Source: Gigantopelta aegis
Taxonomy: Eukaryota; Mollusca; Gastropoda; Neomphalida; Peltospiridae
Direction: 5' to 3'
NCBI RefSeq assembly: GCF_016097555.1
Contig: NC_054708.1
Location: 5,154,462-5,218,461 of the forward strand
Length of the DNA stretch: 64,000 bases
Shown one piece after another: positions 1 to 26,180 of the stretch. The translations under genes were made by a program, and so were the position numbers. Below the pieces are notes generated by a model, which worked only from the letters and a program-made list of their open reading frames with translations, searched no databases and was not told where the DNA came from. The number at the start of each line of letters is the position of its first letter. The stretch's first letter is position 1.

Positions 1-170
1 TAATTATCCCCATAGCCAATGCCTTAGTATCTATATACGTAATAGTCAAACCCGAGATATATCCAATATATAGATATTCATACATCAATACATACATACA
101 TTTCTGTTAAAAAGACATATATAGATCTGCAAGGTGGTGCCAGGACAGCCACCGTAATTGGGTACATAAC
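1..170 (+). repeat. SINE-body fragment with CATA-rich stretch
   Basis: The stretch from TAATTATCCCC through ATAGATATTCATACATCAA parallels 25571-25660 and 25261-25350, so it is a third diverged copy of the same repeat body. 171-627 shows nothing I recognise. Confidence 0.55.
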
Positions 171-627
171 CACAAACATTATTACTCCACCGTCATCCGA
201 AATCCATTCTATTATACATTTTACAATTACTGTCTTGTTATATCTATGCCTTGTGTTTATCTCGTAGTATTAATGGAAAACGTTCCTACTGGCTTTGTCT
301 AAAGATCATTCCTATAATAAATGTTGAACTGAGCTAGTATTTGCTTACTCGCATGTTGATGAACGCGTTGTGCATTTTTATTACGATTAGTTTATTTTAC
401 TAGTATTAAACATGCTGATTATATTACTCTTGTTAGTACAACGCAAACAAACACGGATATTTGATAGCTTTATTGGTAACAAATAATTAATAATGACACA
501 AGCAATCACGTACACAAGTCCTCATTGTACAGTCAGGATTTCGTCTCCTAAATCAAGAGAGTTCTACTTAAATACGTTTCGGTTCACACGCTATATCGTC
601 ACTATCTAACATGGTTCTTTCCCCTTC

Positions 628-633
628 TTTTAT
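628..633 (-). promoter_or_regulatory. possible Vax polyadenylation signal AATAAA
   Basis: An AATAAA hexamer on the minus strand lies about 235 nt downstream of the Vax stop codon, beyond the MITE. Such hexamers are common in AT-rich DNA, so this is only a candidate. Confidence 0.3.
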
Positions 634-692
634 TAGGAGGGATGCAGGTGGGGTGGTGGTGGTGATGGTTATAAACACTTTTTATCACTATT

Positions 693-867
693 CAGTGGCG
701 GATCTAAGAGGGGCCATCCCCATGGCCTACATTTTGCGACAGTTCTATTTTTTTCTTTTTTCTTTTTTTTTCGTTGGAGAATTCAATTAATCCCCTCGGT
801 AACGTTTGTGGCCTTCTGCCACATGTCACTGCCCCTCCCCCAAATGGATTTGTTGGATCCGCCAGTT
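693..867. mobile_element. hAT-like MITE with CAGTGGCGGATC ends
   Basis: The left end is CAGTGGCGGATCTAAGAG and the right end reads GGATTTGTTGGATCCGCCA, an imperfect inverted repeat. The same termini bound the element at 41831-42096. It lies in the predicted Vax 3' UTR, directly after the stop codon. Superfamily assignment is by terminal resemblance only. Confidence 0.55.
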
Positions 868-868
868 G

Positions 869-16999
<16,131 letters not shown>

Positions 17000-18371
17000 C
17001 TCTATCACCGTCAACGACGATGTTTATTTAATGACTCCTATTTCAAATATAACTGCGTCCTATTTTAAAAAACTTTGTGAAATATAAATAAATATTTCTA
17101 CCGAGAAGAACGTGTGCTTCGTATGAGAGCTTATTGGTAGCTGTTTTATAAACATCGTCAACAAAATCACCCCGGGGGGCCGACACGTCACGTGTTCCAC
17201 TCTATGGGGGTGCATGCGGCTCTTCGTGCTTCAGAGACGAGTGACGTTTCGCGGCAATATCTTTCAAGTGGCTATGGAAAACTAATTCAATTATAACCGA
17301 AACACGTCTATTGTTGCAGCACATCTTAGTGCAGGTACACCATTTTAATGGGAAATAGTCCGAAGAGCGTATAATTACGAACCATACATGTATAACAATA
17401 CATTTTTATATTTCTTTAAACACTAATGCGGTGTTTTATTTTATTTAAAAAAAAAAAAAAAAAAAATCAGTGCACGGAATATTGTGTAAACATCTGCAGA
17501 TTTATGCCATTGTTTGAACCGCTGGTTGTGTTGTCCAACCTGCATTAGGAGTTGGTGGAAAGGTTCTTGAAAGCATGTTTCCCCCACTGTATGACGGGAC
17601 TAGACTTGCGAGGACGAAGTAGTTCTGAATGGACAACGATTGTTCTGAATAGCGCACGGAGTTTAACGTTTCAGACAGACATCTAATAATTTTCCGAGCC
17701 AGTGGATATTAATAATAAAGGGCCTGGTTGACAGGCATCGATACTATGACTGGTTGTCGCAGTAATACAAACTCCCACGTGAAGTAAATATTATAATCGC
17801 TCAACGTGGTTCATCGCCAACTTTCCGTAACATCTTTTTATCCTATTTAGGTTTTCGTCATTTACAATTTTCAGTATTAAAACACATGTATTAACGTGTT
17901 TTTGAAAATAAATAAATAAATAATTTTGTTTGCTTTATATAACAGTTTAAAAAAAAATTGTAGAGATAAAATATTACTTATGGCAAATGCGCCATTAAAT
18001 ATCATTTAGTAAATAAATTCCTCAAACAAGTGGTATATATTTTTTAACAGTATACATATTCATACGAAAGGATATGGTTATTTTTTTTTTTTTTTTTTTT
18101 TTTTTGGGGGGGGGGGGGTTGGTTACTTATTTGTTTGTTTTATTGTTTTTGTAGTTTTCTTTGTTGTTGTTTGTTGCGTTTTCCTTTGGCGTTTGTTTTG
18201 TTTTGTTTTGTTTTGTCATTGTTGCTGAACATGCAATCATCACTTAGCTAGTTTGATTGTTCTCTGTTATGTCGAGTGACATTTTGTTCACTGTATTGTG
18301 GCTTAACTAAATATATGTTCACTGTCATTTGTGTACTGGCATTTTGTCCACTGTTGTATCTTTTCGTATTT
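17000..18371. other. Vax 5' flanking region
   Basis: 17000-17820 is repeat-poor and GC-richer than its surroundings and lies directly upstream of Vax, so it is the best place for promoter elements. A T-run joined to a G-run (18081-18118) follows, then TTTTG-rich low-complexity DNA (18130-18220). No coding frame was recognised. Confidence 0.5.
17144..17150 (-). promoter_or_regulatory. candidate Vax TATA element
   Basis: TATAAAA on the minus strand lies about 145 nt upstream of the Vax ATG. The surrounding 17000-17340 is unique-looking, non-repetitive sequence that includes a near-palindromic CACGTC/CACGTG pair at about 17187-17202. The transcription start is unknown. Confidence 0.3.
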
Positions 18372-18490
18372 TGGGCAGGACGTAGCCCAGTGGTAAAGCT
18401 CTCGCCTGATGCGCGGTCAGTCTAGGGTCAATCCCCGTCGGTGGAATCATTGGGCTATTTCTCGTCTAGTAAGTGCACCACCATGTCTGT
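18372..18490 (+). mobile_element. SINE head (family A)
   Basis: A box GTAGCCCAGTGGTAAAGC and B-box-like region GGGTCAATCCCCGTCGGTGG, then GGGCTATTTCTCGTC. It stops soon after GTGCACCACCATG. 18491-18765 holds short GTATTTTGTTCAC-like imperfect repeats. Confidence 0.75.
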
Positions 18491-18766
18491 TAGTATTCTG
18501 TTCACTATACGGCACTTTTTTATTTTGCTTACTCAATGTATGTATTGGCATATTCTTTAGTCTAGTATGTCTATTGGTATTGTGTTCACTGTAAGACGTC
18601 TGCTTGTCTTTCGTTCACATCTGTGTATGCGCTGTTATATCTTGTTGTATAGTCTGTCTATTGGTATTTTGTTCATTATAAGACGTCGTCTGGTATTTTG
18701 TTCACATCGGTGTAAATATGGGTTTTTTGGATATAATTCCTTGATCTAGTGCGTCTGTTGGTATTT

Positions 18767-18965
18767 CCTTCAACGACACCACTAGAGCACATTCACTAAT
18801 TAATCATCGGACATTGTGTGTCAAACATCTGATAATTCTGAAGCATAAGTTTTCAGAGGAAACCAGCTATATTTTTCCATTTGTAGCAAGGTATCTTTTA
18901 TATGCACTCCCCTCACAGACAGGACAGCACACGCTACGGCATATGATATGCCAGCTGTGAGGTTA
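18767..18965 (-). mobile_element. SINE (family A), 3' two-thirds
   Basis: Plus-strand reading starts CAACGACACCACTAGAGCAC, then ATCATCGGACATTG and TATCTTTTATATGCACTC. The tRNA head is missing. Confidence 0.8.
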
Positions 18966-19059
18966 GACCGAGTATTATGCCTTTCGAGAGCGATTATAAC
19001 TGTCCAAGTGCCCGTCTAGCTCAAAAGGCATATACTTGGGTTACTGTGAGGTGTGAAAT

Positions 19060-19500
19060 GTTAACGAGAGCAAGCTATTTGAAGCACGCCTGACCTGAAC
19101 ACGCGTTTCGACATTCTACTCCTCGACAGTGTACAGTTTATGTAGGTAAACACTAATAACACAGTGAAAAAGGCAATGGATTCCGACAGCCTAATGACTG
19201 TTGATGCCTCCACAGAGTCTACCCGACCTTCACGGCAGGGATGTAGACTCCCTGTTTGTAAAGACTGGGTAATAACTAGCGACCGGTGAACTGTGCAGCG
19301 CGAGGGCACTTGTCGCAGATTCTGCCGATACGTTTACACCGAAACCCATCGGTACGTTACGACTAGACATACATGTCAACGGACGTCAGCCCATCGCCTC
19401 GATGTCGCGGTGATAAGATCACGTTCTGTTGAATGACACGGCTTTCAGAGGAAGATTACCACGTATTATCGGCTTTAATACCGGCTGTCAACAAGAAAAA
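19060..19500. other. repeat-poor, GC-richer intergenic block
   Basis: High-complexity sequence without open frames of coding character (the 82-codon minus frame 19061-19309 has no domain). It is about 2 kb upstream of Vax, so it could be regulatory; nothing in it proves that. Confidence 0.35.
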
Positions 19501-19638
19501 AACATTCTTTTTGCCGTAATTATACTAAGTTTTTTTCATGCATGTTATATGAGTGCGCAGACTAGCGTTCAACTTACACGTAACAAATAAACAGTCTTTC
19601 GGTGCGAGTTTCTTATCCGAACTAAATCTGTCATTAAT

Positions 19639-20017
19639 TTAAAGGGACAGACCCTAGGTTCAACCCGTGAAAATTAACACTAAGTTTAATTAATCTACAG
19701 ACCTGAAACACATTTGGATAAAGTTACAATTGAGTGAAACACGAGTCTATGACTTTGAAATGGTGAAATACTCTCTAAAAACGGACTAAAACTCGACTCC
19801 ATAACTGTGTCTTCTCAGACGCACGTGCGTTTTTAAAAATATAAGAAATGCATTTTGTGATATTAAAACCACCAGGGTGACCAAAAACACTTCGAATGTA
19901 TGGAAATTGATAATCTAAACCATAAAATCTAAGTAAAGTGTGATTTCAGTTATTAAAAACGGCTATAAGAGTAAAAAATATGCCTTAGTGTTTAAAAACT
20001 AGGGTATGTCCCTTTAA
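19639..20017. mobile_element. MITE with TTAAAGGGACA ends, copy 2
   Basis: The left end is TTAAAGGGACAGACCCTAGG and the right end is CTAGGGTATGTCCCTTTAA. It is the same family as 46132-46485 in opposite orientation: both contain GTCTATGACTTTGAAATGGT or its complement. TTAA sits at each outer edge. Confidence 0.85.
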
Positions 20018-20483
20018 AGCTGGTATAATAGAAAGATTGCAACACCCCACACAACACCCCACACAACACCCCACACAACACCCCCCACCCCCACAAAAAA
20101 AAAAAAACCCAATAAAAAACAAAACAAAACCCAACAACAATTAAAAAACCCAAAACAAACAACAACAACTCAACAACAACAAACAAACAAACAAACCAAA
20201 ATCAACATGCACCCCCCCCCCCCAAAAAAAAAAGAAAAAAAAAGAAAAAAGAAGAAGCAAAACGAACACAACTTTTATATACAGATAATTCTGATAAAGT
20301 AACCATTTACCCCTACTGTTCAAGGCATTACAATCTCCCAGTGTTTGTTTTATAATACATGCAGTAGAGTAAACTGGGTCTTACTAAAATGTTTTTTCAA
20401 AAAGATGCACAGTCAAACTGTTACAGAGCAACCCTAAACCACCTTCAATTTCTCCAAATACAGATCATATTCTTTTATTTATA

Positions 20484-20522
<39 letters not shown>

Positions 20523-21400
20523 AAAACCCACCCCAAAACAACCCAAAAAACTACAAGCCTTATTGTTACTATAAAATAAAAAATACAGCTAAACACCACC
20601 TTCAGTGTCGATATGGCAAAAACTGCATTTACTCGTGACCTAGATGATACATACTTAACATATAACAGATATCGATTCGAAGAATGGTGTGACATAAGAA
20701 AAAAACACTGGGTGAAGTGATATAAATAATTAAGTATTGGTAATATAAATACCCGATGATAAAAGAATGAAATAGAGCGAGCAGGATAGGAAGTAAAGGG
20801 TATTTAAAACTTAATATAAATGGTTATAACTACATTATATACATAATCCTGATTTCAAGCAATAACAAAGAATTTCTTGTAACTAATTGTTTTAATCACT
20901 TTCAAATCGAAGACAGTCAACTACAGAACTAATTGAATCAAAGGAACCAACTCTAGGCATATGGAGTTCATAGAAATGTGAGCGTATGAAAGGAGTGGGA
21001 CAGGTCTTATTATTAATCTTAGTTAATGTTCTATAGACGTCCAGACTAAACGTAATCCTTTAATATTATGGTGACTTGTCGGTCGTCAGTTTCCAGTCCT
21101 GACGGAAAAATCAAATAAACTTCACAAACGAAATGCACCTCCCCAAAACTAAAATCTCAACAACACAACTTTTTTTTTTTCTTTCATGAAGGTATTAGAA
21201 GGTGTCAGTTGCGATATTTTGTATTTGAGTTTGTATTTCAAAATGTATTTGTGTGAGTATTTGAAAATATAGATAAAGATAACCGAGTACATCTACATCA
21301 CAGGGAGATACGGAGATACTAATAGCACACAAAACAGTGTTCCTACAATAGTTCGTTTCATTACTATTAGTACATGCACTCGCATATAGGTTTTATCATA
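20018..21400. other. low-complexity intergenic stretch
   Basis: Starts with four copies of CACCCCACACAA-type repeats (20041-20090), A/C-rich sequence with C12-A10 homopolymers (20208-20260) and a (CAA)n run (20486-20522). The rest, to 21400, is AT-rich single-copy sequence with nothing recognised. Confidence 0.7.
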
Positions 21401-21462
21401 GTTTGACACCCAACAGCCGATGTATTTTCCATGCTGGAGTGCCGTTAAACATATATTCTATT
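21400..21462 (+). mobile_element. SINE 3' tail (family B)
   Basis: GTTTGACACCCAACAGCCGA followed by GTGCCGTTAAACATATATTC. This is the tail shared with 22466-22525 and 25944-26033. Confidence 0.7.
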
Positions 21463-21705
21463 CTATTCCCATCAAGGTAACATCCAACCAACACCTGTCC
21501 ATTCGCAAGTGTTGAAGAACCTCACTTGGATACCGGAAGTTGTCGGCGAGGCGAAGAATTACTGGGGGAAGGTGAGAATATACGATGGTAGGGTGAACAA
21601 CTTGACGCCATGGTGTCAATCTATGAGGATTAAAGGTGTACCGCCATCTTGGTACGTGCTAAACATCTTACAGTACTAATTGGTTTACTGGGTTTTATTT
21701 GGAAT

Positions 21706-22022
21706 TAAAGTTTGTTTTGTTTAACGACAACACTAGAACACATTAATCATTGTTAATCATCGGCTATTGGATGTTAAACATTTGGTAATTTTGATATGTA
21801 GTATTAGAGAGAAAACCCGCTACATTGTTTCACTAGTAGCAAGGGATCTTGTATATGCGCCATCCCACAACCAGGATAACACATACCACGGCCTTTGATA
21901 TACCAGTCGAGGTTCACTGGTTAGAACGAGAAATAACCCAATAGGCCCATAGACTGAGATTGATCCCAAACCGACCGCGCTTCTAGCGAGCGCTTTACAA
22001 CTGTGCTACGTTCCACCCCCTA
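21706..22022 (-). mobile_element. full-length tRNA-headed SINE (family A)
   Basis: Plus reading runs from TAAAGTTTGTTTTGTTTAAC (tail) to the head complement ACCGACCGCGCTTC...GAGCGCTTTACAACTG...GTTCCACCCC. About 317 bp. Confidence 0.88.
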
Positions 22023-22051
22023 TTTTGAAGTAATGCTTTAACAATAATGTG

Positions 22052-22053
<2 letters not shown>

Positions 22054-22143
<90 letters not shown>
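22054..22143. repeat. (TA)n microsatellite ending in (AC)n
   Basis: About 38 TA units followed by ACACACACAC. The Tyr-Ile frames on both strands here are artefacts. Confidence 0.95.
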
Positions 22144-22254
22144 TATGCATATGTTTGCCAATGCACTTCATTTATTGAATAAATATTGTTTAAAAATTTA
22201 CAAGATATTAATTTATTACATACACGCCAATTGCTTTGTGACTTCGTAATAAAG

Positions 22255-22530
22255 ACCCCTGCGCGTGCTGTAACCTCACCGTGGTACAGGGGTGTAACAA
22301 TCTCTTTGAGAATGGCCAATACAGCACAAATTGAAATTTTGTGTACAAGTCAGCATCTATCTGTGATATTTGTATTTTTGCACAGTTCTTTATAATGTTT
22401 TTATTTAAATCTTGAATATTTATATTGATGTTGATCATCACCTTATTTGTTTGCATTACCATAGTTTGACACCCAATAGCCGATGTATTTTTCGTGCTGG
22501 AGTGACGTTAAACATTCATTCATTCGTAAT
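22255..22530 (+). mobile_element. SINE (family B), 5'-truncated
   Basis: CCCCTGCGCGTGCTGTAACC through GAGAATGGCCAATACAGCAC and ATTGATGTTGATCATCACCT to GTTTGACACCCAATAGCCGA and CGTTAAACATTCATTCATTC. It is nearly collinear with 25734-26033. Confidence 0.85.
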
Positions 22531-22999
22531 AAAGAAGGTTCTTGCGCTGACACTAATTAGTACAGACTTTTATTTTGTAATGTTTTCTTAGAAATCGTGT
22601 CTGTAATTAGTATAGAGTATGCAGAAACAATCTGCCAATAATAAAATAGCAGGTTGGATGTTGCACCTTTATGTTTATCTTTATAAATCTTCGTTTTAAT
22701 ATACAAAATTACAGAATATATTTATTGTGCCGTTATAGATTTTGGAAAGTATTTGATAAAGATTGCAATTTTTTTCTCTCAACAATTCTAATTATAAGCG
22801 TGTTGGAAATGTACCAAATACCGTGCTATGTTTTGCTTTTACGCGCCATTTATACTATAGATTAAAGGAAGATCAAAACGACAAACATATCTTACGATGT
22901 ATTCACACATTAAAGTCAATTATTAAATAAAATATACAAGCCTAATCTGGTACTTTCAAAATATTATTTACACCTAACACCATCCAGTTCGAATTTGTC

Positions 23000-23650
23000 G
23001 CCAAACGATAATTTCCATATGGCACCAGTTACCCAAACAATGGCAGCTTCCTACTGGTAAATCATTGTAAAACAACAATGGCTACAGCCCAAGACAAACT
23101 GTTTCTCTAATTGAGCGTGGTGGAGACTACAAATTGAGGGTTCCTTCACTGGGGCTCATCACCTGAGCTCGCTTTGTGAGGTGGAACATAATCGACCCAT
23201 TGCAGACCGCTCCTCCCCTTGCCTAAAGTCATTAGTGCGCCGTGGTTGGGGGTCGGATTTAAAGCGACCATATATTGTTTAGCACGTGTCGCCTTAAATA
23301 ATTTAAAGTGAGAGTCTAACGGAGATGGATAAAAGACGATAACATCGCTGAAAGGAAGAAAGTTAAAGTTAATGAGCGCCCCCGCCGTGTTTTGAAATAA
23401 GCCAATAACGGCTAAATATGTTCGTTTAATGGGGATGTTTGATAATAAACAATATTTGAAAGCAATTAACCACAGTGTGAAGGGATTCTTCCTTCATGAC
23501 ATCATGCCCCTTTGAACGAGATTTAGCGAGACGTTGTCGGTGGCGGGAGGTCTCGGTGCGAGGTATTTCTGTTTGATGGTATTGACGATCACAATGCCCG
23601 GTCTGTCGATATCGAGAAGACAATGCTGGGATGTTGGGAGGCAGATGTTA
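23000..23650. other. repeat-poor candidate cis-regulatory block
   Basis: This is the most complex, GC-richer block of the intergenic region. It has no long frame and no repeat family seen elsewhere in the window. It contains homeobox-, RUNX- and E-box-like words (TTAATGAGC, TTAACCACAG, GCACGTGTC). Its position about 6 kb upstream of Vax makes an enhancer plausible; this is inference only. Confidence 0.35.
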
Positions 23651-24169
23651 CCATTTTCAATATTATGCATTTAAAAATAATTCACTACTCCCAATGCATG
23701 AAAGTGTGCATTAAAAAAATAACATCCAAGCAAGTGCACAGCAATATAAGGGTTATTTGTACTGCCAAGTAAAATATTCGGCTACAGTCATGACCCACCG
23801 TTTTAATCGTCTGTTTGCATGGAATTCATTAACACCATAATGTTTTGTTTAAACATAATTCGATAACTGTTTTCATCTACTATAATTGCAACCGTTTAGA
23901 ACATTGTTTAAATGTTTCTGTTATTTGTCACAGTAAAGTGATTTCATACAAACTGAGACACATATACAAACTATGTTTAGCTTTTATGATTTTTAAAATT
24001 ATAATTTGAAAGAAATCATTGTATATAAGTGCATGCATTATGACATGCCTTTATCCCACCTGCACATACGTATTTTTTCTCCACATGTAATATGTAATTT
24101 CAATGTTTGCATGGCATACCAATATAAATCGCCAAGAAGGGTGGATATGTTAAGAATAAGTAATGTTAA

Positions 24170-24633
24170 AAACATTTTAAAAGATTAACAGGGTTGCAAA
24201 GAACAGTATAAAATATTACGTCATACATCCATAATTCCAAAATTGCAATTAAATTATATGAAAAAACGTTTTAATTGTCCGCCAAGAGAATGGGAAATAT
24301 ATTATACTATACTTTTTAAATGTGTAAGAGACACAAAAGTGTACGATGATTCAATACAGAATATTGCATCGAATTCCTATAAGAAATAGTTTTCTATATA
24401 AAATCCATTACTGAGTCTCCGAAAAGTGCATGTTTTTGTAACCTATTGCCAGAAACACTGAAATACGTATTTGATGATTGCGTCCATAGCAAGATGTGGC
24501 AAACTGGATATACGAAACAAATGGCGAACAATTTATTTTAGATAAAGATACAGTTATGTTGGGTTTGCTTAATCAAGCCAATAGTAATGTGGCCAACTGG
24601 TTGATTATTAATACAAAATATTATATATATATA

Positions 24634-24704
<71 letters not shown>

Positions 24705-24794
24705 TGTATGTATGTATGTATGTATGTATGTATGTATGTATGTATGTATGTATGTATATATATATATGTACACGTATATATATATATATATATG

Positions 24795-24859
<65 letters not shown>

Positions 24860-24985
24860 TTCTACCAAAATGCAAAAACAGAAGCTAAACTACATTATAA
24901 AGAGTACTTGAAAACAAATTAGAAATTGAAAAATGTATTTTGCTTAAAAATTGTGAATATGAATCTTTTTGAAAATAATTTATTT
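24170..24985 (+). mobile_element. LINE C-terminal relic split by a microsatellite
   Basis: Readable pieces: IRNSFLYKIHY, then ACFCNLLPETLKYVFDDC with VHSKMWQ (zinc-finger region, 24400-24500), [15 protein letters not shown] residues with NTKYYIY to 24625, and after the microsatellite [19 protein letters not shown] and [11 protein letters not shown]. It is the same family as the minus copy at 53050-54120. Frameshifted and inactive. Confidence 0.7.
24617..24857. repeat. compound (TA)n(TATG)n(TA)n microsatellite
   Basis: A TA run, about 24 TATG units (24676-24755), then TATA/TATG mixtures and a terminal TA run. It lies within the reading frame of a LINE relic. All Tyr-Ile and Met-Tyr-Val-Cys frames are artefacts. 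Confidence 0.95.
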
Positions 24986-25139
24986 CACTGACAACTATTT
25001 TTGTTTATAAGTAACTAAACAATTGTAAGTCAGTGAGCTCAGGGCTCGTCAACCCCGACACTGTCAAGCATATCTGGGGATCATAAAACATTTTTTGCAC
25101 AAAAGGAGAAAGACCCAAACCGTAATGCATATATATGGT

Positions 25140-25194
25140 GTATGTGTGTATGTGTATATGTATGTATGTATGTATGTACGTACGTACGTACGTA

Positions 25195-25229
<35 letters not shown>

Positions 25230-25262
25230 GCATGCATACATACATACATACATACATACATA
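25140..25262. repeat. compound tetranucleotide and (CA)n microsatellite
   Basis: GTAT, then GTAC, then CA, then CATA repeats in sequence. Confidence 0.95.
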
Positions 25263-25400
25263 TCCCCTGCGCCAGTGCGTTAATATCTATGTATGTAATA
25301 GTCAACCTCAACATACATACAATATAGATATTCATACATCAATACATACTAGCCAGTGCCAGGTCTGCCCACTGTTTCATGCACGTAAGCGGGATCGACC
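25261..25400 (+). mobile_element. partial copy of family B SINE body
   Basis: CCCCTGCGCCAGTGCGTTAA through TAGATATTCATACATCAATA repeats the segment at 25577-25665. Confidence 0.7.
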
Positions 25401-25449
25401 GCGTAGATTGTAGGCCCCCATGCATATGGTTGAGTTAAAGAGCTTCCTT

Positions 25450-25659
25450 TTTATGGAAGCTTCGATAGCTCAGAGCGTATCGTGGTTAGCCTTGCAATTT
25501 GCGGGCGAATCGGTGCCACAGATTCGAGTCCCAGCAACGGCATGGGACACTTTGTGAGGCCAGAAAGGATTTAATTATCCCCTGCGCCAGTGCGTTAATA
25601 TCTATGTATGTAATAGTCAACCTCGACATACATACAATATATAGATATTCATACATCAA

Positions 25660-25691
<32 letters not shown>

Positions 25692-26035
25692 CAATGTATA
25701 TATAATCAATGTGGTACTTTATTATATTAGCCCCTGCGCGTGCTGTAACCTCACCGTGGTGCAGGGGTGTAACATTCTCATTGAGAATGGCCAATACAGC
25801 ACAAATTGAAGTTTAGAGTAAAATTCAGTATCCGTAAAATTCTGTGATATTTGTATTTGTATTTATGCACAGTTCTTTACACTGTTTTTGTTTAAACCTT
25901 GAATTTTTGTATTGATGTTGATCATCACTTTATTTATTTGTATTACCATAGTTTGACACCCAATAGCCGATGTATTTTTCGTGCTGGGGTGTCGTTAAAC
26001 ATTCATTCATTCATTCATTCATTCATTCATTCATT
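25450..26035 (+). mobile_element. long composite tRNA-headed SINE (family B), near full length
   Basis: The head is CGATAGCTCAGAGCG (A box, about 25467) and ACAGATTCGAGTCCC (B box, about 25520). It continues through TAATTATCCCCTGCGCCAGT, a CATA repeat, the CCCCTGCGCGTGCTGTAACC segment, GATGTTGATCATCACTTT and the tail GTTTGACACCCAATAGCCGA with CGTTAAAC and (CATT)n. At about 585 bp it is much longer than family A, yet it has a similar 3' tail. Confidence 0.8.
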
Positions 26036-26180
26036 ATTATATTAGCATCGAAAATTGTAAATATTGTTGAATTTCTTTATCATAATATTTTCTCCTTTTT
26101 TTCTGTTTCTCCATATTATTATCATTATGTACCACGAAAGTTCAGTGTGACAATTATTTTTCATTATAATAATTTGTTTT

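Noticed and set aside
22038..22319. Tyr-Ile repeat protein
   Set aside because: Translation of a TA microsatellite in both directions; the same holds for 1534-1758, 16706-16890 and 24496-24922.
25455..25545. tRNA gene
   Set aside because: A and B boxes are present but the cloverleaf is poor and the sequence continues into a SINE body and (CATT)n tail. The same applies to other tRNA-like heads at 1500, 18380, 21990, 34890, 44330, 44930, 51330 and 61050.
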